From Aequorivita lipolytica (GTDB lineage: Bacteria > Bacteroidota > Bacteroidia > Flavobacteriales > Flavobacteriaceae), in the NCBI RefSeq assembly GCF_007997135.1, contig NZ_VORU01000002.1, positions 62,001 to 126,000 of the forward strand: 64,000 nt of DNA. Reading direction: 5' to 3'. The position numbers and the translations under genes were made by a program. The stretch's first letter is position 1. Every line of letters begins with the position of its first letter. Of this stretch, positions 18,499-26,502 are shown one piece after another. The notes under the pieces were generated by a model. That model saw only the letters and a program-made list of their open reading frames with translations. It made no database searches and was not told where the DNA came from.

Positions 18499-20067
18499 AT
18501 GAAAACGCTATCCTTAAAAACCATTGCCTTCGTTTTTGCATTTTTCCTTTTCAATTCAATTGTAAAAGCACAGGTTTTAAGCAGTTCCCAAATTGATAAT
18601 TTGGTTCAGAAAACAATGAAAACCTTCGACGTACCGGGAATGGCAGTGGCTGTTCTAAAAGACGGCAAGATTTATCATAAAAATACTTATGGCGTTCGTT
18701 CACAAAAGACAAATGCCGAAGTAAATGAAAATACCCTTTTCGGGGTAGCCTCAAACACGAAGGCTTTTACAACCGCCGCGCTCGCACAGTTAATAGACCA
18801 AAAAAAATTGGATTGGGATACAAAAGTAACAGACATAATTCCTGAATTTAAACTTAACGACGCATACGTTACAGCTCAATTTACAGTACGCGATTTAGTA
18901 ACCCACCGCAGTGGTTTGGGTCTTGGCGCGGGCGATTTAATGATTTTTCCCGCAAACAATACAACCACTAAAGCCGAAATGATCCACAACCTTCGTTATC
19001 TAAAACCTGTGTCGTCTTTCCGCTCAAAGTTTGATTATGACAATCTGCTTTATATTGTGGCTGGCGAAATTGTAGCGAGAATTTCAGGAGTGGATTATGA
19101 CGATTATATTGCAAACAATTTCTTCAAACCTTTGCAGATGAAGCGATCTTTGCTTTCCATTCCAGCAATAGCGGCAGATAATAACAGAATTGATGGTCAC
19201 GCTCCGGTAAATGGAAAACTGGAAATAACGGGTAACACCTTTACGCAACTTGCCACGCCCGCCGGTGGCATATATGCTTCAATTAATGATATGAGCACTT
19301 GGGTACAAGCGCAATTAGATGAAGGAAAATATGGTGAAAAATTGAAGGATAGTCTTTTCAGCAAAAAGGCCCAACGCGAAATGTGGACGCCCCAAACCCT
19401 TTTAAGAAGTGGCAAAGGCCCGTACAACACCCATTTTTCCGCTTATGGCTTAGGTTGGTTTTTGAGCGATGTTAGTGGTTATTTTCAAGTAACGCACACA
19501 GGAGGTCTGCTTGGTATTGTGAGCCAAGTAACGATAATTCCAGAGCTTGAACTTGGCATTATCGTGCTTACCAACCAGCAAAGTGGTGCGGCTTTTAGTG
19601 CAATTACCAATTCTATAAAAGATGGCTATTTCGAAATAAAAGGCGAAGATAGAATTCAGCAATATAACGAACGTCGTTTGGCTGGCGAACGTGAAGAAGA
19701 TAGCATTTCTAAAAAAATAGCAGCAGATTTAAAAACACAGCTAAAAAGTAAAGCTTCAAAACCAAACCCAGCAATTGTAATAGGAAACTACAAAGATTCT
19801 TGGTTTGGAAAAGTAGCCATCAGTGACCAAAATGGAAGTCTTCGCTTTAAGGCAGAAAAATCTTTGGACTTAATTGGGACAATGACTTTTTACAAGGGAA
19901 CAACTTATGTGGTACGCTGGGATGATGCTTCGCTTAAAGCAGATGCTTTTGTAAACTTTTCGTTAGATACCGAAGGAATGGCAAACGGTTTTACAATGAG
20001 CCCTATTTCACCTTTGACAGATTTCAGTTATAATTATCAGGATTTGGAGTTTGGGAGAGTGAAATAG
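18499..20067 (+). CDS. Serine hydrolase, beta-lactamase/CubicO type with DUF3471 tail, 522 aa
   Basis: Exported penicillin-binding-protein-like serine hydrolase. The start at ATG 18499 gives a clean signal peptide (MKTLSLKTIAFVFAFFLF); an upstream in-frame ATG at 18382 would add 39 residues without signal character. Class C motifs are all present: the nucleophile in SNTKAFT (SxxK), YDN (YxN) and HTGG (KTG-type). A C-terminal DUF3471 region (NPAIVIGNYKDSWFGKVAI to the end) follows. Such enzymes act on D-amino peptides or esters; the substrate is unknown. Genuine beta-lactam resistance is not implied. Confidence 0.88.
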   Translation: MKTLSLKTIAFVFAFFLFNSIVKAQVLSSSQIDNLVQKTMKTFDVPGMAVAVLKDGKIYHKNTYGVRSQKTNAEVNENTLFGVASNTKAFTTAALAQLIDQKKLDWDTKVTDIIPEFKLNDAYVTAQFTVRDLVTHRSGLGLGAGDLMIFPANNTTTKAEMIHNLRYLKPVSSFRSKFDYDNLLYIVAGEIVARISGVDYDDYIANNFFKPLQMKRSLLSIPAIAADNNRIDGHAPVNGKLEITGNTFTQLATPAGGIYASINDMSTWVQAQLDEGKYGEKLKDSLFSKKAQREMWTPQTLLRSGKGPYNTHFSAYGLGWFLSDVSGYFQVTHTGGLLGIVSQVTIIPELELGIIVLTNQQSGAAFSAITNSIKDGYFEIKGEDRIQQYNERRLAGEREEDSISKKIAADLKTQLKSKASKPNPAIVIGNYKDSWFGKVAISDQNGSLRFKAEKSLDLIGTMTFYKGTTYVVRWDDASLKADAFVNFSLDTEGMANGFTMSPISPLTDFSYNYQDLEFGRVK

Positions 20068-20111
20068 CTAAGTCAGAAATTAATGAAAAAAAAGAGTTGT
20101 TTTTATCTCAG

Positions 20112-20783
20112 TTAGTTACCTGCTGGCTTTTCCGCCTGTTTCTTCAAATTCAGATAATATTCTTTTGTTTCCTTGTTGAATTTCTCAATTGCGTATCGAA
20201 GTGTAATTCTTGGCATTTCAGTTGCGTGTTTGTCAAGGAATTTTTTTAGCTTTTCTTCATTTCGCTTTCCGGCTTCCCTTATCCAACTTCCTACAGCTTT
20301 TTGAACATATTCGTCTGTATCGTGAACTAGAATTTCGGCAATTTTGAATGTATCTTCTATTTCGTTTTTTCTGATAAAATAATAAGTACTTACAATTGCC
20401 GTTCTTCGTTCCATTGGATTTTTAGATTTTGCTAAATCGTATAATGGATTTTTGTCCTTGTCATACAAATATCCGCCAACCACATAAGGTGCTGCCCTGT
20501 CTACCAAACCCCAACTATTAATCCATTTATGATTATCAATATACGCTCGGTATGTATCTTTCTTTTCTTCTACTGAAATTTTCTTATTTCGGGCTTTCCA
20601 ATCTAAAATAGATACTGCTCCAAGTCGATGATTGTCATTTTTATCTTTGAGCAATTTTACAACCTCAAATACTGGAATTTGCTGATATTCTTTTGCTAAT
20701 GAAAATATTTCCCTTTTCGGAATTTCTCCCGAATAATCTTGACCGATTATTTTTAAAGTTTCAATAAATTCTTTAGCATTCAT
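20112..20783 (-). CDS. AlkD-like DNA alkylation repair / HEAT-repeat protein, 223 aa
   Basis: An all-helical protein of HEAT-like repeats. The segment WINSWGLVDRAAPYVVGGYL matches the AlkD region holding the catalytic Trp/Asp pair, and DEYVQKAVGSWIREAGKR corresponds to the helix with the third conserved residue, Arg. AlkD enzymes remove bulky or cationic alkylpurines without base flipping. The conserved residues appear retained, so a glycosylase role is plausible. It is convergent with the serine hydrolase gene. Confidence 0.8.
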   Translation of the reverse strand: MNAKEFIETLKIIGQDYSGEIPKREIFSLAKEYQQIPVFEVVKLLKDKNDNHRLGAVSILDWKARNKKISVEEKKDTYRAYIDNHKWINSWGLVDRAAPYVVGGYLYDKDKNPLYDLAKSKNPMERRTAIVSTYYFIRKNEIEDTFKIAEILVHDTDEYVQKAVGSWIREAGKRNEEKLKKFLDKHATEMPRITLRYAIEKFNKETKEYYLNLKKQAEKPAGN

Positions 20784-21212
20784 TTGTTTTTATTCTTTAG
20801 AATTTAAATTTAGTACACTAAATCATAAATCAAATTGCAATAAGCCACTAAAAATGCAATGTTCTTTTTTCAGCTTGCGGGTAACTTATTTATATCTCCA
20901 ACTCTATCGGTTTTATGCATTAAATAAATTTGGCTATGCCCCAGGTTTGAGCGTTTTAGGTAACATGTTTTTCAAATATAAAGAAAAACCACTATTTCCG
21001 GCATCGCTTCCTTCAGCGTTTCTAACTTTACACTCAGCAGTTTGTTTCCTAAACCCACTCAATAATGAACGTTCTCAGAAACAGAGTAGGCACTATTTAA
21101 TAATTCGTGTATTCGTGGTTTCTCTTTTTCTTTAAATGTCAAAAAAAATTAAAGAAACTATCAGTCTTCTTAGCTAAATTTATTAATTTCATAGGTATAA
21201 AACTCAGTCCTT
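20784..21212. other. Intergenic region, about 430 bp
   Basis: Between the AlkD-like gene and the cysteine-rich hypothetical gene. A plus-strand frame (20854-21135, 93 codons) is open but its composition does not resemble a protein. It ends in ATTCGTGTATTCGTGG, a phrase I associate with dispersed flavobacterial intergenic repeats. No promoter box or hairpin was found with confidence. Confidence 0.35.
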
Positions 21213-21665
21213 ATGAAAACTACAAAAAGACTGGATGCTGCATTGGAAAAACTTTACAATGCTTTTCACAATGACACTTTAAATCCGGAATGTTGTAACC
21301 ATTGCGCAGTAGGAAATATTTGCAACAATACCGATAGTTGGAAATACCTTAGCGATGATCACGGTTCGCTGCAATTGAACTATGTTGGGATAATCCATCA
21401 AAATCTGGGACGCAGGTTTTACGGCTATTCCCCGCTGGAACTTTTAAATATAGAAGCTGAATTTTTAAAAGGTTGTGGGTATATTTTGCCCTTAAATTTC
21501 AGAAATGCGAAACCAAAACATCCAACTTCCAAAGAAACTCTCTTCAACGGTCTTTGCGGTGCTGTTGCGCTTTTATGTTCTCTTGACGGAGTACAAAATG
21601 TAATGGATTATTATCCGCTATTTCAAAAAGAAACGGAAGTGTCTATTTTGGAAAATTCACAATAA
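21213..21665 (+). CDS. Conserved cysteine-containing hypothetical protein, 150 aa
   Basis: A soluble protein with no signal peptide. A cysteine cluster (NPECCNHCAVGNIC) lies near residues 25-40, and conserved Trp, Gly and Cys residues follow (SWKYLSDDHGSLQLNYVG, LFNGLCGAVALLCSLDG). I recall close flavobacterial relatives carrying the automated label NADH-quinone reductase subunit F. Nothing here supports that: it is far shorter than NqrF and lacks a recognisable 2Fe-2S or flavin motif. The cysteines could bind a metal. A shared terminator lies at 21667-21703. Confidence 0.75.
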   Translation: MKTTKRLDAALEKLYNAFHNDTLNPECCNHCAVGNICNNTDSWKYLSDDHGSLQLNYVGIIHQNLGRRFYGYSPLELLNIEAEFLKGCGYILPLNFRNAKPKHPTSKETLFNGLCGAVALLCSLDGVQNVMDYYPLFQKETEVSILENSQ

Positions 21666-21666
21666 A

Positions 21667-21703
21667 AAACCTCTACTATCGGCTTCGCCAATAAAAGAGG
21701 TTT
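21667..21703. terminator. Bidirectional terminator hairpin
   Basis: AAACCTCT / AGAGGTTT stem with a loop containing a smaller GGC-TTC-GCC hairpin. It lies between two convergent genes and has A/T runs on both sides. Confidence 0.7.
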
Positions 21704-21727
21704 AATAACAATATTTCTTTTTTCCAA

Positions 21728-22228
21728 TTAAATTTTCAAGTCACCCTGTTCGCCCAAATCTGGCTCATTGCCAGTTATGGCACCTTGAGCCATTTTTAAT
21801 AGGGAAAGTACTTTACCATTTTTGGTATCCCAATAATGGGCATCGTCTGGCACTACCTTAATGGCGGTAATCATCGGGTCATCTTCTCCTTCAAACCAAG
21901 CATCATCGCCACTGCCATATAGCTCCTTGATTCTATTGCGATCAGTGCTTATGTGTGCACGGCCATAAATGCTCAAAAACTCAAAGTTTCCTTTGTCTGC
22001 ATAAATGAGGTGCGTTCTATTTTCTTTTTCAATATTTTGATTGTGTGTGCTAGTTTTATTGCTGAGAAACCAAATATTTCCATCGTGATCCACTTCTTTC
22101 GTACTCATTGGAATCACGTGGAAAGGTTGGCTCTTCAAATCGGTAGCCATCATTGTAAAGTCAATAGACTCTGCAAGTTCTTTAATTTTCTCTCTTGCTT
22201 CTTTACTGTAAAGATTTTTTGTGCTCAT
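21728..22228 (-). CDS. Pyridoxamine 5'-phosphate oxidase-like general stress protein, 166 aa
   Basis: A flavin-binding split-barrel protein of the general stress protein 26 group. Recognisable features are KIKELAESIDFTMMATDL, a strand run VIPMSTKEVDHDGNIWFLSN, the NIEKENRTHLIYADKGNFEF segment and the C-terminal DDPMITAIKVVPDDAHYWD with GKVLSLLKMAQGA. Members bind FMN or FAD and are linked to stress responses in Bacillus and Xanthomonas; the substrate is undefined. It is convergent with the preceding gene and probably monocistronic. Confidence 0.87.
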   Translation of the reverse strand: MSTKNLYSKEAREKIKELAESIDFTMMATDLKSQPFHVIPMSTKEVDHDGNIWFLSNKTSTHNQNIEKENRTHLIYADKGNFEFLSIYGRAHISTDRNRIKELYGSGDDAWFEGEDDPMITAIKVVPDDAHYWDTKNGKVLSLLKMAQGAITGNEPDLGEQGDLKI

Positions 22229-22350
22229 AGTTTTTTATTTTCAAGATAGGAAACTATCTACTTCTTACGTTTTAAGGAAATCATAAAGTTTATCGATACG
22301 AAAAAAGAGTGAATAAAATAATTTCGGTATAATCTGTACGGTTTGGAAAT

Positions 22351-23631
22351 TTACTTTCCCGTGTAGGCAATCCGCCAAATATGATGGGTGGTATCATCGG
22401 TAATGAGCATAGCTCCATCTGGCAATACTACTGCGCCTACAGGTCTTCCGCGCACCTCATCCTTGTTTGGATCAACAATGAAACCCGTAAGAAAATCCGA
22501 TGGTTTGCCGGCTGGTTTGCCGTTTTCAAAAGGAATAAAAACCACGCGATAGCCCGAAAGAATATCACGATTCCAAGAACCATGCTGTACTACAAAGGCT
22601 CCGTTTTTATACTTTTTCGGAAAAGAATCAGCGGTATAAAAGACCAATCCCAAGGAGGCCGTGTGCGAGCCAAGATCAACATCGGGCACGATAGCTTCCT
22701 TCAACCTAACGTTTGGCGGAATGGGCACACGCGGATCATAATGGTTGCCCCAATACGTATAGGGCCAGCCGTAATAGCCGTCTTGTTTTACAGAAGTTAA
22801 ATAGTCCGGAACTAGATTGTCTCCCAATTCATCCCGCTCATTCACAGAGGTCCAAAGAGTTTTTGTGGTTGGTTCCCAATCCATTCCCACGGGATTTCTT
22901 AAACCGGAAGCATACACTTGAAGGTCGCTACCATCGGGATTCATCTCTAGAATATTGGCGCGCATCACTTCATGTTCCATTCCTTTTTCACCAATATTAT
23001 CGCCGCTGCCAACGGCAATATATATTTTGGAATTATCGGCATTGGCAATAATATTGCGCGTCCAGTGTCTATTTACTTTCCCCGCAGGAAGATCCGCAAT
23101 CTTTTTTCCCATCACGGTAATTTCTGTTTGTCCGGCCTTGTAAGGATAACGCAATACGGCATCGGTATTTGCAACATACAACCAATCGCCAATAACCAGC
23201 ATTCCGAAAGGCTGCTTAAGACCTTCTTTTTTTGTGAGCAGCGTTTTTCGCAAATCGGGCATTCCATCGTTATTTGTGTCACGAAGTAAAGTAATAACAT
23301 CAGCACTGTTTTTTAAATTGTTGGAACCGCCTGCACCAATAATTGTAGCGCCAATTTGTTTTGGAATGCTGTAATTGCTATTGCTTTCAGCTATCAAAAC
23401 ATCGCCGTTTGGAGTAACGTACATCCAACGTGGATTTTCAAAACCATCTGCATATTTTGTTACAACAAATCCTTCGGGAGCTTTTGGCGTTTCCCCGTCA
23501 TTCCAACCAATAACGTTGGAATAATTTGAATTCGATTTTGTTGCAAATGGCTCGGGCAACTCTTTTCCATCTTTAACCTGTGAAAAAAGTGAAAGCGGAA
23601 CAGCAATTAAAAATAGAAAATACGTTTTCAT
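22351..23631 (-). CDS. Periplasmic sorbosone-dehydrogenase-like PQQ sugar dehydrogenase, 426 aa
   Basis: An exported six-bladed beta-propeller enzyme of the GDH/L-sorbosone dehydrogenase family. Signal peptide MKTYFLFLIAVPLSLFSQ is followed by propeller strands with PEGFVVTKYADGFENPRWMY, GSGDNIGEKGMEH, YASGLRNPVGMDWEP, DGYYGWPYTYWGNHYDPR and a final DGAMLITDDTTHHIWRI. The GLRNPVGMDW and FVVQHGSWNR segments match the family's cofactor and calcium site regions. It should oxidise an aldose or aldehyde using PQQ. No PQQ synthesis genes are nearby, so the cofactor would be scavenged or different. Confidence 0.88.
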   Translation of the reverse strand: MKTYFLFLIAVPLSLFSQVKDGKELPEPFATKSNSNYSNVIGWNDGETPKAPEGFVVTKYADGFENPRWMYVTPNGDVLIAESNSNYSIPKQIGATIIGAGGSNNLKNSADVITLLRDTNNDGMPDLRKTLLTKKEGLKQPFGMLVIGDWLYVANTDAVLRYPYKAGQTEITVMGKKIADLPAGKVNRHWTRNIIANADNSKIYIAVGSGDNIGEKGMEHEVMRANILEMNPDGSDLQVYASGLRNPVGMDWEPTTKTLWTSVNERDELGDNLVPDYLTSVKQDGYYGWPYTYWGNHYDPRVPIPPNVRLKEAIVPDVDLGSHTASLGLVFYTADSFPKKYKNGAFVVQHGSWNRDILSGYRVVFIPFENGKPAGKPSDFLTGFIVDPNKDEVRGRPVGAVVLPDGAMLITDDTTHHIWRIAYTGK

Positions 23632-23652
23632 AATTGGTATGATTATTTATTT

Positions 23653-23660
23653 CAAAAATA
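23653..23660 (-). promoter_or_regulatory. -7 box of the sorbosone dehydrogenase-like gene
   Basis: Minus-strand TATTTTTG, exact TAnnTTTG, 22 bases upstream of the ATG at 23631 and inside the short gap after the aldehyde dehydrogenase gene. The two genes may therefore be transcribed separately. Confidence 0.45.
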
Positions 23661-23664
23661 TCGA

Positions 23665-25059
23665 TTAACGCTTAAGACGCATAATGGCCTTCTCGTTCAC
23701 AAATTCCTTCATTCCGAAACCACCGTGCTCACGGCCATAACCAGAATCTTTTACCCCACCGAAAGGCATATTGGGCTGTGCAAGACCGAAAGAATTGATG
23801 AAAATCATACCAGTATCAAAATGTTTGCTGGCTAGTTCCATCGCTTTATCTTCGTCTTTGGAAAAAATTCCACCGCCTAGACCAAATCTGCTGTCGTTTG
23901 CAATTCGCATAGCATCGTCTTGGTCCTCGGCACGAATAAGTGAAGCCACCGGACCGAAAAGCTCATCGTCATAAGCGGGTTGTCCTGGTTTTACATTATC
24001 AAGAACCGTTGCTGGATAGAAGAAACCTTTGCCTGTTGGCATTTCACCTCCACAAAGTATTTTTGCGCCTTTCTTTACGCTTTTTTCTACCTGCTCATGA
24101 AGCGTCTCCCGAAGATCTTCACGCGCCATCGGGCCTATTTTTGAATCTTTATCGGTTGGGTCGCCGTGTTTTATTTTCTTCATCTGTTCTACATGCGCAT
24201 CGCGAAATTGATCATAAACCTTATCTACGATCACAAAGCGTTTCGCCGCTACGCAAGTTTCGCCATTGTTGTAAATACGGCCCTGCACGCAGGTTTTTAC
24301 AGCCAATTCTAAATCTGCATCCTCCAAAACAATATAGGCATCGTTGCTACCCAGTTCCATAACACTTTTCTTTAAAGCGGCTCCTGCTTTTTTAGCGATG
24401 GTTCTTCCGGCACCTGGGCTTCCCGTAAGGGTTACACCTCTAACCAATTTGTGTTCTATAATTTTATCGCTTTGATCGTGGCTAATTTTTAGAATGGTAA
24501 AGAGATTTTTTGGCAATCCTGCTTTTTCGTAAATTTTCTGAAGCATCAATCCTGTACCCGTTACGTTTTCGGCGTGTTTCAATAGAATTCCATTTCCAGC
24601 CATTAGGTTTGCGATTGAATAGCGTATAACTTGATACACGGGAAAATTCCAAGGCTGGATTCCATAAATAACACCAAGAGGAGAGTAGGTTATTACTCCT
24701 GTTCCGCCATTTGGCAGTTCACGCTCTTCGTCCTTAAAATTTTCAGGGCCATTGTCAGCCGTCCAATCACAGATGCCCGCACAAAGTTCTACTTCCTGCT
24801 TGCTCTGCTTTAGCAGCTTACCCATTTCATCAGTCATAAGTTTAGAAAGCGCATCAACATTATCTCTTAATTCCTTTCCAATTGCCTTTAGTATTTTTCC
24901 CCTTTCCTCGTGAGAGACCAAGCGCCAATCCATAAAAGCTTCGTGACATTCTTTAACTGCTTCGTCCGCTTCCTTGTCGGTCATTAATGGGTATTTCTTA
25001 ATTACTTTTCCTGTGCTTGGATTGATTGTAACCAGGTCATTCTGTTCTTCCTTTTTCAT
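23665..25059 (-). CDS. NAD(P)-dependent succinate-semialdehyde-type aldehyde dehydrogenase, 464 aa
   Basis: Aldehyde dehydrogenase superfamily. The Rossmann entry YGIQPWNFPVYQ, the catalytic glutamate in MELGSNDAYIV, the nucleophile in NNGETCVAAKRF and the C-terminal FGLAQPNMPFGGVKDSGYGREHG are all present. MPFGG.KDSGYGRE.G and the short N-terminus match the succinate-semialdehyde dehydrogenase subgroup, but the family is promiscuous. It probably oxidises succinate semialdehyde to succinate (GABA degradation). It is upstream of the sorbosone dehydrogenase-like gene on the same strand. Confidence 0.9.
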   Translation of the reverse strand: MKKEEQNDLVTINPSTGKVIKKYPLMTDKEADEAVKECHEAFMDWRLVSHEERGKILKAIGKELRDNVDALSKLMTDEMGKLLKQSKQEVELCAGICDWTADNGPENFKDEERELPNGGTGVITYSPLGVIYGIQPWNFPVYQVIRYSIANLMAGNGILLKHAENVTGTGLMLQKIYEKAGLPKNLFTILKISHDQSDKIIEHKLVRGVTLTGSPGAGRTIAKKAGAALKKSVMELGSNDAYIVLEDADLELAVKTCVQGRIYNNGETCVAAKRFVIVDKVYDQFRDAHVEQMKKIKHGDPTDKDSKIGPMAREDLRETLHEQVEKSVKKGAKILCGGEMPTGKGFFYPATVLDNVKPGQPAYDDELFGPVASLIRAEDQDDAMRIANDSRFGLGGGIFSKDEDKAMELASKHFDTGMIFINSFGLAQPNMPFGGVKDSGYGREHGGFGMKEFVNEKAIMRLKR

Positions 25060-25120
25060 AGCATTTTCTTTTTGTTGAATATATTATTTTGAAGAAGAAC
25101 TGTGTCTTAAGAAACTGTTA

Positions 25121-25128
25121 TACTTTTG
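25121..25128 (+). promoter_or_regulatory. -7 box of the GNAT gene
   Basis: TACTTTTG, exact TAnnTTTG, 54 bases upstream of the ATG at 25182. Confidence 0.5.
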
Positions 25129-25181
25129 AAAGCTGAAAGGATATTTAAGCTTTTGAAGCATTTCATCTTTAAAATTTCAGA

Positions 25182-25760
25182 ATGAAAAGTCTTGAAACAC
25201 AAAACATTCGCCCCGCCCGCCCTGAAGATTACAAACAGGTTGCGCCCCTCATTGTGCAGGCAATGGAAGATTTAGCATGTACTTTTGCAAATACTGCGGA
25301 TACCAAACAAGCCGTTCCGTTGTTTGCCCACTTTTTTCAGCAAACTGCAAACCAATATAGCTTTGCGCATACTTTAGTATATGCTGAAGGCGACGAAATA
25401 AAGGGATCAATTACTTTTTACGATGGCCAGTTGTTGCCAAAGTACCGCGCACCGTTTCTTAAATATATAGCCGAAACCTACATGGTTAAAGATTTAGCAA
25501 TTGAAGACGAAACCATTCCGGGAGAGGTTTATATAGACACATTAAGTGTTTATCCAAAGCATCAAGGGAAAGGTATTGGCAAGAAATTATTGGCCGCGGC
25601 AATCGAACACGCAAGGCAGGATGGCCATAAAAAAATTGGACTCTTGGTAGATTTCGAAAATCCCAATGCTAAAAGATTGTATGTGGCTCTGGGATTTGAA
25701 AGTATTGGTAAAAAGCAACTTGGCAATGGCATTTATGAACATTTGCAATTGAAGTTTTAG
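25182..25760 (+). CDS. GNAT-family N-acetyltransferase, 192 aa
   Basis: A single GNAT domain. The N-terminal IRPARPEDYKQVAPLI, the central strand VYIDTLSVYPKHQGKGIGKKLL carrying the acetyl-CoA binding Q/R-x-x-G-x-G/A loop (HQGKGIGK, about residues 127-134), and the C-terminal NAKRLYVALGFESIGKK are diagnostic. The acceptor substrate is unknown. It is monocistronic, convergent with recO. Confidence 0.9.
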   Translation: MKSLETQNIRPARPEDYKQVAPLIVQAMEDLACTFANTADTKQAVPLFAHFFQQTANQYSFAHTLVYAEGDEIKGSITFYDGQLLPKYRAPFLKYIAETYMVKDLAIEDETIPGEVYIDTLSVYPKHQGKGIGKKLLAAAIEHARQDGHKKIGLLVDFENPNAKRLYVALGFESIGKKQLGNGIYEHLQLKF

Positions 25761-25782
25761 TTTTTTAGAATAATTCTATTTG

Positions 25783-26502
25783 TTATGAAAACAATTGATT
25801 GAGCACCGCCAACGATTTGGGTTTTTTATAGCCCTGAACGTGGAAACTGTAATAGGTCAAAATTAGTTCCAGTAAATCTTTACGCTGGTTTTTGGTGAGT
25901 TTTTCAGTGTTTAAAGTATCAAGATTTAACCCGAAGAAATGTTTGAAATTTTCTACTTGCTCACCTTCAATACAGTAATTGGATGTATTTGTCGCTTGAA
26001 AATTTCCATCAATTATATTGAAATAGCTTTCCTTAATATGTGTGGCATCGGGGAAAAATCCTAAATAAATACTTAGTTGCATCAAAAAGAAAATGTGGAA
26101 ATTGGCAATGGCATCATTTTGGTCAAGCCACTGAAAAGAGCGTTCCAAAAAAGAGAAGAGTTCTTTATTTGTTTCTTCCTCGCGAATGCAGTTTTTTAGC
26201 ATTTCAGCCAAAAACATAATCAATCCCGTTTTGGCAATATCTGTATGAAGTGTTTTGTAAGGATAATAAACTTTAACCTCCTTAATATACTCTAAGGTTC
26301 CTTTGTTTTTGTGATCTGCTATAAGCTCCAATTGTGTGAGCGGTTGAAAATAAGATGCCTTTAGTTTTCCTTTTCTAGATTTCAGAATATTGCGAAGAAG
26401 ATAACTTTTAATTCCTGAAATTTCAGTGAAACAACTTGCAATTAAATCTGCTTCAGAATATTTGATGGCTGAAAAAACTATGGCTTTGGTAGCAACGACC
26501 AT
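25783..26502 (-). CDS. recO: DNA repair protein RecO
   Basis: Recombination mediator that loads RecA with RecR at gaps. An N-terminal OB-fold (VATKAIVFSAIKYSEADLIASCFTE) is followed by a helical C-terminal domain (AEMLKNCIREEETNKELFSFL, then FHIFFLMQLSIYLGFFP). The zinc-site cysteines seen in some RecO proteins are absent, as in other Bacteroidota RecO. Its ATG overlaps the porZ stop by one base (TGATG), so the two genes are translationally coupled; I recall the same order in other Flavobacteriia. Confidence 0.9.
   Translation of the reverse strand: MVVATKAIVFSAIKYSEADLIASCFTEISGIKSYLLRNILKSRKGKLKASYFQPLTQLELIADHKNKGTLEYIKEVKVYYPYKTLHTDIAKTGLIMFLAEMLKNCIREEETNKELFSFLERSFQWLDQNDAIANFHIFFLMQLSIYLGFFPDATHIKESYFNIIDGNFQATNTSNYCIEGEQVENFKHFFGLNLDTLNTEKLTKNQRKDLLELILTYYSFHVQGYKKPKSLAVLNQLFS

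Noticed and set aside
20854-21135. 93-codon frame in the spacer after the AlkD-like gene
   Set aside because: Short hydrophobic/aromatic mix without domain, signal peptide or promoter; ends in repeat-like DNA.
22381-23289. Plus-strand frames antisense to the sorbosone dehydrogenase gene
   Set aside because: They are shadows of a clear beta-propeller gene on the other strand.
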